Assembly: GCA_012515255.1 (NCBI GenBank)
Contig: JAAYYR010000006.1
Location: 1 to 5,621 of the forward strand
Reading direction: 5' to 3'
From: Clostridia bacterium
Lineage (GTDB): Bacteria; Bacillota; Dehalobacteriia; UBA4068
DNA length: 5,621 bases
Under the pieces are notes generated by a model. That model was not told the origin of the DNA. It worked only from the letters and a program-made list of their open reading frames with translations, and did not search any database. Positions within the stretch are counted from its first letter, which is position 1, and every line of letters begins with the position of its first letter. The position numbers were made by a program, and so were the translations under genes. Shown here piece after piece: positions 1 through 5,621 of this stretch.

Positions 1-631
1 ACATGTGGACCGGCACCCGTATGGTCCGTCCCTGGTCGGCAATCGCGCGCGTGACCGCCTGCCGAATCCACCAGGTAGCGTAGGTGCTGAATTTGTAACC
101 TTTATGGTAATCGAATTTCTCCACGGCCTTAATCAAGCCGAGATTGCCTTCTTGTATCAGATCGAGGAATAGCATGCCGCGGCCGACATAACGCTTGGCA
201 ATGCTTACCACTAGGCGCAGATTAGCCTCGGCCAGGCGGCGCTTGGCCTCTTCCTCGCCGTTTTCTATGCGCTTTGCATAGGCTATCTCCTCCTCGGCAG
301 TCAACAGCGGCACCCGGCCAATCTCTTTCAGGTACATGCGCACCGGATCGTCGATGGCGACGCCGTCCGGCACCGTGAGATCGATTTTTAGCGGTTCCAC
401 CACCTGAACGATCTCGTTGTCATCCGGATCGGTGATTGCCTCCAGTACCACGTCGTTAACGGTCAATTCGATGCCCGCCTTGGCGAATTGCTCAAAAATC
501 TCCTCCATCTGGGAGGTGGAAAGATCATATTCTGCCAGCGAGTCCGAAATCTCGTTTGTGGTGACGAAGCCTTTGATTTTGCCGATGTCCAGGAGTTTTT
601 TAACTGTTTCCTCGCGGTTTTGCTGTTTCAC
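1..631 (-). CDS. rpoD: Primary sigma factor RpoD/SigA (partial, C-terminal half outside window)
   Basis: This is the housekeeping sigma subunit that brings RNA polymerase core to -10/-35 promoters. The 210 codons present were translated from the minus strand. Residues 8-60 form a short region 1.1. Region 1.2 follows at about 95-127 (DPVRMYLKEIGRVPLLTAEE). Region 2.1 lies near 130-155, and the core-binding region 2.2 at 157-174 (DLIQEGNLGLIKAVEKFD). The -10 melting region 2.3 is at 179-196 (YKFSTYATWWIRQAVTRA), including the paired tryptophans 187-188. Region 2.4 runs to the window edge (IADQGRTIRVPVHM). Regions 3 and 4 are cut off; Bacillus-type SigA is about 370 residues, so somewhat over half is visible. 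The GTG start is supported by an in-frame TAG immediately upstream (632-634) and a well-spaced AAAGGA; any later start would remove region 1.1. It lies 71 bp after dnaG in the same direction, so co-transcription is likely. The identification is very secure; sigA is the equally valid Firmicutes name. Confidence 0.97.
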   Translation of the reverse strand, partial: MKQQNREETVKKLLDIGKIKGFVTTNEISDSLAEYDLSTSQMEEIFEQFAKAGIELTVNDVVLEAITDPDDNEIVQVVEPLKIDLTVPDGVAIDDPVRMYLKEIGRVPLLTAEEEIAYAKRIENGEEEAKRRLAEANLRLVVSIAKRYVGRGMLFLDLIQEGNLGLIKAVEKFDYHKGYKFSTYATWWIRQAVTRAIADQGRTIRVPVHM

Positions 632-702
632 CTAGATTTCCTTTCTTGCCTGGGGAAGTCGTAGATTCGAATCCGATATCCGAACCTCCGGGTTACGCTT
701 GT
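632..702 (-). other. dnaG-sigA spacer, no gene
   Basis: This 71-bp spacer separates the dnaG stop from the sigA start. It has no terminator hairpin with a T-run, which fits read-through from dnaG into sigA. Apart from the sigA ribosome binding site it holds a 7-bp unit repeated in tandem (plus strand AATCCGA then TATCCGA, 670-683). It also holds a perfect 10-bp palindrome, GATTCGAATC (664-673), and an unused GGAGG on the minus strand (685-689) with no ATG, GTG or TTG at a suitable distance. I could not identify a convincing internal sigma-A promoter. Confidence 0.6.
639..644 (-). promoter_or_regulatory. Ribosome binding site of rpoD/sigA
   Basis: The minus strand reads AAAGGA with a 7-nt gap to the GTG start at 631. 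The site matters because the start codon is not ATG. With the in-frame TAG directly before the GTG, it fixes the translation start. Confidence 0.75.
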
Positions 703-2535
703 TCAGGAGCTATGGAGAAGGCCGGTTAGCCGGGTCTTCTCAGCCAATAGTTGGCGATAATCCTCATTGACCGCCGCGGCCGCGTCAATGGCGCGGTCAA
801 GGGCGGCGATTTTTTCCCGCAGGCGATGGTGACGGATGGTCTCTATGCAGTCGGCCGCCAGAGTAGCGGCATCGTCGCCGGGGATATCTGTTTCTAGTAA
901 TTTCAACACAAATTGTCGTAACCCTTCATTTTCCTCAGGAAGATCATTGAATAATGATTGCGGCTGAAAATCATAGCCGCCGCCTTTGGCAATGATGATA
1001 TCAATGATCTGTCTTTCTTCATCACTGCCCGCCCAATCAGAGCCTAATTCGGCGTTGGCAAGGCAAAAAATTTTCTCATCGGCAATAGCCAATGCCAGCA
1101 GTTGTTGCCTGGCCTTAAGCTGGCCGGAGTCTCTTTTTATCGCGGTATCGGCCGGGTGGGCGGGCCGTGGCGGCGGAGCCGGCGCCGCCCCCGCAAAAGC
1201 TTGACCGGCCGGCAGCAGGCCGCTTTTGGCCAAGTCGGCATTGATCGCGGTTTCGCTGATCTGCAGTTGCCTTGCCAGGCGGCGGATAAAGCTCTCCCGC
1301 TCGGTCTGATTGCGCGCGCCGGCGATTGCGGGCAGCAGCTCGGCTACGATGGCGCCCTTGCCGCCGGCGCTTTCCGAATCATGGCGCTCAAGAGCGCGCA
1401 GCAGCAGGTAATCAAGCCGGGGATAGCGGTATTTCTCCAGCAGCCGCCGCCAGCCGCGCATACCGTATTGGCGCAGGAAATCGTCGGGATCAAGTTTCTC
1501 CGGTATGACCAGCACCTGAGCCTCGGCAAAGTCATAACCGGTGAGCTTGGTCAAAGAGGCGAGCGCCGCCTTGGCGCCTGCACCGTCCCCATCGAAAGAG
1601 AGCAGTACCTGCAGTTTTTCCGGGGCCTGCGGGGCGAGGCGGCTGAGTAACCGCGCCTGATTATCGGTAAAGGCGGTGCCAAGAGAGGCCACGGCATTGG
1701 CGAGCCCATAGCTATGGGCGGTCAGCACATCCATATACCCCTCCATGATATAGACGGTTTTTTCCCGCGCGATGGCAGAGGCCGCGATATCAAGCGCATA
1801 GAGGTGGGATGATTTATTATAGATCGGCGTGCCCATGGAATTGAGATATTTGGGTTGCTCATCGCCTAAGGCGCGGCCGCCAAAGGCAATTACCGCGCCT
1901 TGGTTGTCGCGGATGGGAAAAATAAGCCGGCCATGAAATTTATCAAAGCAGCGGCCGGTTTTGGCGCTTTTGCTTATCAGGCCGGCTTTGATCAAAATTT
2001 CCTCGCTGTAGCCGCGCTCCTTGAGATGATTAGGCAGAGCCTGCCAGTCGCTCTCCGATGAGAAGCCAAGGCCAAAGCGTTCCGCGGTCTCTGGTTTGAC
2101 GCCGCGCTTTTTCAAGTAGGCGGCGGCGGCCTGCGAGACAGGCAAAGCTGCGGCGTAAAAAGCGGCGGCGTCCGCATGTGCTTGCAAAAGACGCTGTCTT
2201 TCCTGGCTGGCCGCCATTTGCGCCGGGGTAAGGTCTTTTTCCGGAATGACGATGCCATAGCGGTCGGCCAGACGCCGCACCGCGTCAGGAAAGCCGAGGT
2301 TTTCGATTTTCATCATAAAGCCGATAATATTGCCGCCCTCCCCGCAACCAAAGCATTTATAAAATTGCTTGTCCGGGTTTACAGAAAAACTAGGAGTATC
2401 CTCATTGTGGAAAGGGCAGAGGCCAAAGTAGTTGCGTCCCTTTTTTTGCAGCGGCACATATTCGCCGATAATTTCCACGATATCGGCGCGGCTCATCAGC
2501 TCATCCAAAATTTCCTGAGGTATCCTTGCGGCCAT
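703..2535 (-). CDS. dnaG: DNA primase DnaG
   Basis: DnaG synthesises the short RNA primers for lagging-strand and origin replication, working with the replicative helicase at the fork. The 610-residue product has the normal length and domain order. The N-terminal zinc-binding domain has C40, H43, C61 and C64 (CPFH...CFGC). The RNA polymerase core includes the basic stretches HGRLIFPIRD (201-210) and PKYLNSMGTPIYNKSSHLY (228-246). The Toprim fold carries the metal-binding acidic residues E265 (EGYMDV), D315 and D317 (DGDGAG), then LDPDDFLR (348-355). A Pro/Ala-rich linker at about 443-465 leads to a variable, mainly helical C-terminal domain (about 471-610) where the helicase-binding region is expected. 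The ATG is the first possible start: an in-frame TAA lies at 2557-2559 with no start codon between, and GGAGG sits just upstream. All catalytic residues are present, so it should be active. Its downstream neighbour is sigA, the usual partner. Confidence 0.98.
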   Translation of the reverse strand: MAARIPQEILDELMSRADIVEIIGEYVPLQKKGRNYFGLCPFHNEDTPSFSVNPDKQFYKCFGCGEGGNIIGFMMKIENLGFPDAVRRLADRYGIVIPEKDLTPAQMAASQERQRLLQAHADAAAFYAAALPVSQAAAAYLKKRGVKPETAERFGLGFSSESDWQALPNHLKERGYSEEILIKAGLISKSAKTGRCFDKFHGRLIFPIRDNQGAVIAFGGRALGDEQPKYLNSMGTPIYNKSSHLYALDIAASAIAREKTVYIMEGYMDVLTAHSYGLANAVASLGTAFTDNQARLLSRLAPQAPEKLQVLLSFDGDGAGAKAALASLTKLTGYDFAEAQVLVIPEKLDPDDFLRQYGMRGWRRLLEKYRYPRLDYLLLRALERHDSESAGGKGAIVAELLPAIAGARNQTERESFIRRLARQLQISETAINADLAKSGLLPAGQAFAGAAPAPPPRPAHPADTAIKRDSGQLKARQQLLALAIADEKIFCLANAELGSDWAGSDEERQIIDIIIAKGGGYDFQPQSLFNDLPEENEGLRQFVLKLLETDIPGDDAATLAADCIETIRHHRLREKIAALDRAIDAAAAVNEDYRQLLAEKTRLTGLLHSS

Positions 2536-2539
2536 TTTT

Positions 2540-2544
2540 CCTCC
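2540..2544 (-). promoter_or_regulatory. Ribosome binding site of dnaG
   Basis: A GGAGG lies on the minus strand 4 nt before the dnaG ATG. It is a full anti-16S match of the strong Firmicutes kind, with slightly tight spacing. Confidence 0.8.
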
Positions 2545-2559
2545 GATGAGGCACTTTTA

Positions 2560-2574
2560 TGCGTTTAAAACGCA
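2560..2574. repeat. 15-bp palindrome upstream of dnaG, possible operator
   Basis: The plus strand reads TGCGTTT-A-AAACGCA, two perfect 7-bp arms around one central base. It ends 24 bp before the dnaG start codon, upstream of the ribosome binding site. The one-base centre makes it a poor RNA hairpin, so a protein-binding site is more likely than a terminator. No known regulator consensus was matched. Confidence 0.4.
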
Positions 2575-2622
2575 AATCACGGCAGTTTTGATTTATTTTC
2601 GCAATTGGCAGGGCATATTCCT

Positions 2623-2644
2623 GCTATTTATCGCTATTAATAGC
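2623..2644. repeat. Cluster of three GCTATT/AATAGC half-sites
   Basis: The plus strand carries GCTATT at 2623-2628 and again at 2633-2638, with 10-bp periodicity. It is followed directly by the inverted copy AATAGC at 2639-2644. The last two copies form a perfect 12-bp palindrome (GCTATTAATAGC, 2633-2644). A spacing of one helical turn would suit a DNA-binding protein, but chance in AT-rich DNA is possible. Confidence 0.35.
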
Positions 2645-2647
2645 CAA

Positions 2648-2676
2648 GCGGGCCGCGAAATCGTTTCGCGGCCCGT
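2648..2676 (-). terminator. Strong hairpin after sbcC, probable terminator
   Basis: There is a perfect GC-rich inverted repeat, GGGCCGCGAAA / TTTCGCGGCCC (2650-2660 and 2664-2674), with a 3-nt loop. C2649-G2675 extends it to 12 bp and a G-T wobble adds one more. It begins 4 nt after the sbcC stop codon, as expected for a terminator. In the sbcC direction the sequence after the stem is CTTGGCTATT, not a proper T-run. It may therefore be a weak intrinsic terminator, a 3'-end-protecting hairpin or an attenuating structure. Confidence 0.55.
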
Positions 2677-2680
2677 CTGT

Positions 2681-5621
2681 TTAGTATTCCTGGTTGATGC
2701 TGCTACCGTTGCGGCCTTTGCGCACCAGCAGCTTTTTATCGATACGCTCCGCCAGCTCGCCGACATGAGAGATGATGCCCACTTGCCTTTGGCCCTGCGC
2801 CAGCTGGGAGAGAATTGCTATCGCTTTTTCCCGCGTCTCCGGGTCCAGGGTGCCGAACCCCTCGTCGATAAACATGGCGTCCAACTGCACGCCCCCGGCA
2901 TAGCGTTGGATCACATCGGCCAGGCCGAGCGCCATGGACAGCGAAGCCATGAAAGACTCGCCGCCGGAGAATGTGCGCACATCGCGCCGCTTGCCTGTCC
3001 AATGATCGAAAATATCGATATCCAGGCCCATCTGGGCATTGCCCTCGCCCTCCTCGCGCCGCAAAAGCTCATATTGGCCGTCGCTTATGGCCAGCAGGCG
3101 GCGGTTGGCCTCTGTGATGATTTCCCGGAAATACGCGGCCTGAATATAGCGCTCGAAAGAAAGGCGGCGCTTGCCGGGAAGCTGCCCGTTGGCGGTTAAC
3201 GCCAGATCGCGCAGACGAGCGTACTCCGCGCCAAGAAGCAGCGCCTCCTGGTTTTTCGTCTGCGCCTGCTTTTTAAGCCCGCGATTAGCTTGCAGGCGGC
3301 TATAGATTTGCTTATCTTTTTCCTCCAGCATCGCCTTTGTTTCATTCAATTGCTGCCGCTTGGCCAATAGCTGCTCGATATCAACGGCCTTTTTCTCGCC
3401 CAGCGTCGCGCGCCCCCGTTTTATGTATGCTTCTGTTGTGGCGATTTCCGTGCGGTACTCTTCCAGCTCCCGCCTCAAAGCGATGATGCGCTCAGGCCTG
3501 CGGCTTGCGGCGCTATAGGCCTGCGCGTCGCTGAAGCCCGCCGCGGCGATAGCAGCGGCAAAAGCTGCCGCTGCTTGTTGCGCCAGGTCGGCGGCCTGGC
3601 CATGCGCGGCTTTTTTTTCCGCCAGCCGTATTTGTTGCGCCGCAATCGCTTCTTTTTTGGCGGCTAAATTATCAACGGCTGTTTTTAGCGCTCCCTCCAG
3701 TTTAGCCAATTCCTGGCGTAAGCCTTCAAGCTCCAATCTCGCCGCCGCTTGATCCGCATGGGGGAGGTCGGCGGACAGGGCCTCGCTTTTGCCGAGAAGC
3801 AGGTCTTTTTCCTGCGCCCGCTTTCTGACCACATCTTCGCCCCTGACGAGGCGCGTTTCCAGGCCGACTAATTGCTCCTCGGCATTGGCTAAATCCCGGC
3901 AATGCTGCTCATGGCCTTTTATCTGTTGCCGCAGCTCTTGCTGCCGTCGGGCAAGCGCGGCTTCTTTTTCCCGCGCCGCCTTTAATAGGACGGGCAGTTC
4001 CGCTTGTAATTTAGCCGCGTCGTTATAGCCGCTGTCGGTAAGGAGATTGCTTTGACGTAATTCCCACTCGGAGCGGCGGGTGGCGGCTGTGGCGCTTGCT
4101 TCTTCGCTGCGCCGCTGCGCCGTATCCAGAGCGGCTTTTGCGGCGTCCACCTCGTCTTTATCCGGCACAGTGGAAAGCGGTTGCGCCGGAGCCGGGTGCT
4201 CGATGGCGCCGCATACCGGGCAGGGCGAACCGGGCTGCAATTGCTGCGCCAATAAGCCGGCCTGTCCGCCCAGGAAGGCGGATAGCAAAGCGGCGTGGCG
4301 GCCGCTGAGAGTTCGCAGTTTGGCAATAGCCTGCTGCGTCTGCTTTTGGGCCTGCTCATAGGCTTGTCCCGCAGTGAACCAAGCCTGCAGGTCGGCAGCC
4401 AGCTTTTGGAGGCCGCGAATTTCTTCGCCTGCTTGCCGCTGTTCGTCGGTAGCGCGAAGCAGTTGTTTTTCCGCGGCGCTCAGTTGTGCCGGGGCCTCCC
4501 TTAGCTCTTGCTTTTGCTGTTTCAAGGCATTTTGCTGCCGCAGCAACTCTTGATAGAGATGTTGCGCTTTGCCCAGCTCCAGTTCTGTAGCTGCCAGGCT
4601 TTGCCGCGTTTTAGCCAGTTTATCGTATTGGGCGAGTTGTTCCGTGCCAATGCTTATTTGATCGCGCAGCTCACGGCGCCGCGGCTCTTGTCCCTCGGCT
4701 TGCCGGGCTGCGGCCGTCAGCGCTATAAAGAGCGGCTCGTCCCGCTCCAGGCTTGCTTGTAATGCGGTGATATCCGTTGCTAATTGGTCGCGCTGCTCAG
4801 CCTGCTCCGCCGCTCTTTGCGCCAGGGGCAGCAAAGCCGTTGCCCGCTCGGCCGCCGACAGCTCGGCTGCTTGTTTGTCCAGCTCCGGGCGGCGGCTTTG
4901 CAGTTGTGCCAGCCGCTGCTCCGCAAGCTGCAGTTCCTTGATTTGGCGATTGGTTTCCTCTGTGGTGGCCAGCCGCCCGGCAAGCGCGCTTAGGTCGGCC
5001 TCCAGGCTGGATAGCGTTTGCTGGCTAGCTATTTGTCTGCGCTCGTCAGCCTCGATCAGCCGCTCCAGCAGGCCGAGCAAATCATCAGGCGATTCGGGGG
5101 CGGGCAGTGACGCATCATCAGGGGCCAGGCTGATGCCGGCCGCGTATTGGTCCAGGGAGGCCCGGCTTTCGCGCCAGGCTGTTTCAAGCTGACGCGCCCG
5201 TTCCTTAAGCTTTTCCTGGAAATTCATATAGACGCTGGTATCGAAAATCCGGCGGAAAATTGCGCTGCGTTCTTCAGTGCGCGCCTGCAGCAATTGCAGA
5301 AAATCGCCTTGGGCGATCATGGCGATCTGGGTAAATTGATTGAGCGTGATCCCCAGAATCTCGATAATTTTTTCATCGACCCGCGCCGGCATGACCAGCA
5401 CCTGACCGTCCGGCAGCCTTAGTTCGGCTTTGGCCGGCTGCAGCGTCTCCCCGCTGCCGCGTATTTTAGGCCGGGCATAGCTGGGGCTGCGGCGGATCAT
5501 ATAGTTTTGTCCGCGATAAGAAAAAACCAGCTCAATAAAAGTCTCTGTTTCCGGGCGCGCGAAATCACTGCGCAGCATTTTGGGCTCGCGCAGACGGCCG
5601 CTGGAGGCGCCGTAGAGGGCG
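2681..5621 (-). CDS. sbcC: Nuclease SbcCD subunit C (partial, N-terminus outside window)
   Basis: SbcC is the SMC/Rad50-like ATPase partner of the SbcD nuclease. The complex cuts DNA hairpins and processes double-strand or protein-blocked ends. The frame stays open to the window edge and reads ALYGASSGRLREPK before the methionine at 5576-5578. That methionine (MLRSDFA) is internal, since SbcC proteins have about 45 residues including Walker A before ALYG. Numbering from that methionine, the Q-loop is at Q90 (IAMIAQGDFLQLL). A long Gln/Ala/Glu-rich coiled coil follows at about 170-450. The zinc hook is C453-P-V-C456. The returning coiled coil spans about 470-780. The ABC signature FSGGES is at 870-875, Walker B with D905 and E906 is in LDAMFIDEGFG, the D-loop is GTLD (909-912) and the switch histidine is H938 (IISHVGEL). 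All visible motifs are intact. sbcD would be expected upstream, outside the window. The TAA stop is at 2681-2683. Confidence 0.97.
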   Translation of the reverse strand, partial: ALYGASSGRLREPKMLRSDFARPETETFIELVFSYRGQNYMIRRSPSYARPKIRGSGETLQPAKAELRLPDGQVLVMPARVDEKIIEILGITLNQFTQIAMIAQGDFLQLLQARTEERSAIFRRIFDTSVYMNFQEKLKERARQLETAWRESRASLDQYAAGISLAPDDASLPAPESPDDLLGLLERLIEADERRQIASQQTLSSLEADLSALAGRLATTEETNRQIKELQLAEQRLAQLQSRRPELDKQAAELSAAERATALLPLAQRAAEQAEQRDQLATDITALQASLERDEPLFIALTAAARQAEGQEPRRRELRDQISIGTEQLAQYDKLAKTRQSLAATELELGKAQHLYQELLRQQNALKQQKQELREAPAQLSAAEKQLLRATDEQRQAGEEIRGLQKLAADLQAWFTAGQAYEQAQKQTQQAIAKLRTLSGRHAALLSAFLGGQAGLLAQQLQPGSPCPVCGAIEHPAPAQPLSTVPDKDEVDAAKAALDTAQRRSEEASATAATRRSEWELRQSNLLTDSGYNDAAKLQAELPVLLKAAREKEAALARRQQELRQQIKGHEQHCRDLANAEEQLVGLETRLVRGEDVVRKRAQEKDLLLGKSEALSADLPHADQAAARLELEGLRQELAKLEGALKTAVDNLAAKKEAIAAQQIRLAEKKAAHGQAADLAQQAAAAFAAAIAAAGFSDAQAYSAASRRPERIIALRRELEEYRTEIATTEAYIKRGRATLGEKKAVDIEQLLAKRQQLNETKAMLEEKDKQIYSRLQANRGLKKQAQTKNQEALLLGAEYARLRDLALTANGQLPGKRRLSFERYIQAAYFREIITEANRRLLAISDGQYELLRREEGEGNAQMGLDIDIFDHWTGKRRDVRTFSGGESFMASLSMALGLADVIQRYAGGVQLDAMFIDEGFGTLDPETREKAIAILSQLAQGQRQVGIISHVGELAERIDKKLLVRKGRNGSSINQEY

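Larger units (their letters stand above)
2536..2680 (-). promoter_or_regulatory. sbcC-dnaG intergenic region, likely dnaG-sigA promoter region
   Basis: This 145-bp non-coding region is visibly richer in A and T than the genes beside it. It is the only sizeable gap upstream of dnaG, so it is the most likely place for the promoter of dnaG-sigA (inference). I could not find a -35/-10 pair close to TTGACA/TATAAT at 16-18 bp spacing. The best pieces, such as CATAAA near 2557-2562, lack a good partner. The region contains the post-sbcC hairpin, the AATAGC cluster and a 15-bp palindrome, each listed separately. Confidence 0.5.

Noticed and set aside
681..696. Possible LexA/DinR box (GAAC...GGTT on the plus strand)
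   Set aside because: The arms pair for only 4 bp and the half-site spacing and sequence do not fit GAAC-N4-GTTC. The position after dnaG is also not promoter-like.
661..697. tRNA-like T-loop (TTCGAAT) in the dnaG-sigA spacer
   Set aside because: The flanking bases do not pair as a 5-bp T-stem, and there is no matching acceptor, D or anticodon arm within the 71-bp spacer.
1102..1650. 182-codon plus-strand open frame inside dnaG
   Set aside because: It is fully antisense to the Toprim and linker part of dnaG, has no ribosome binding site and has a low-complexity composition typical of a reverse-strand shadow.
2551..2650. Specific sigma-A promoter for dnaG
   Set aside because: Several AT-rich hexamers were tried (CATAAA, GATAAA, GAATAT, TTTAAA), but none has a reasonable -35 at 16-18 bp. 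Naming one would be a guess.
2546..3199. 217-codon open frame on the plus strand covering the intergenic region and the 3' end of sbcC
   Set aside because: Most of it is exactly antisense to the conserved Walker B, signature and H-loop part of SbcC. It has no clear ribosome binding site and its product resembles no family I recognise. It is a shadow of GC-rich coding sequence.
5576..5578. ATG as the true start of sbcC
   Set aside because: The same frame continues upstream to the window edge with family-typical residues (ALYG...). Starting here would remove Walker A, so it is an internal methionine.

Overview
The window holds three conserved bacterial housekeeping genes, all read on the minus strand. 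In transcription order (from high to low coordinates) they are sbcC (5' end outside the window), dnaG (complete) and the primary sigma factor gene rpoD/sigA (3' end outside the window). DnaG directly followed by the primary sigma factor is the classical macromolecular-synthesis arrangement. The sigma N-terminus closely resembles Bacillus-type SigA: a short region 1.1, then regions 1.2 and 2 with no long non-conserved insertion. Together with strong GGAGG-type ribosome binding sites and an SbcC of the Firmicutes type, this points to a Firmicutes (Bacillota) genome. The coding sequence is fairly GC-rich, so a GC-rich clostridial or Negativicutes-like lineage is plausible, but the genus cannot be read from this sequence.

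Layout: 1-631 is rpoD/sigA, N-terminal 210 codons. 632-702 is a 71-bp spacer carrying the sigA ribosome binding site. 703-2535 is dnaG, 610 residues. 2536-2680 is a visibly AT-rich, 145-bp intergenic region with several palindromes and a strong hairpin just after sbcC. 2681-5621 is sbcC, lacking only about the first 45 residues, including Walker A.

Function: SbcC is the SMC-like ATPase arm of the SbcCD nuclease, which cleaves hairpins and processes blocked DNA ends. DnaG makes the RNA primers for replication. SigA directs RNA polymerase to housekeeping promoters. dnaG and sigA are probably co-transcribed. sbcC is probably a separate upstream unit, probably preceded by sbcD outside the window, and is set off by the hairpin, although read-through is possible.

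I found no mobile element, CRISPR array, RNA gene or unknown coding region. The long plus-strand open frames are antisense shadows of the three genes. The only parts not explained by known genes are short symmetric motifs in the two intergenic regions. I report these as modest candidates; I do not see a new biological system here.
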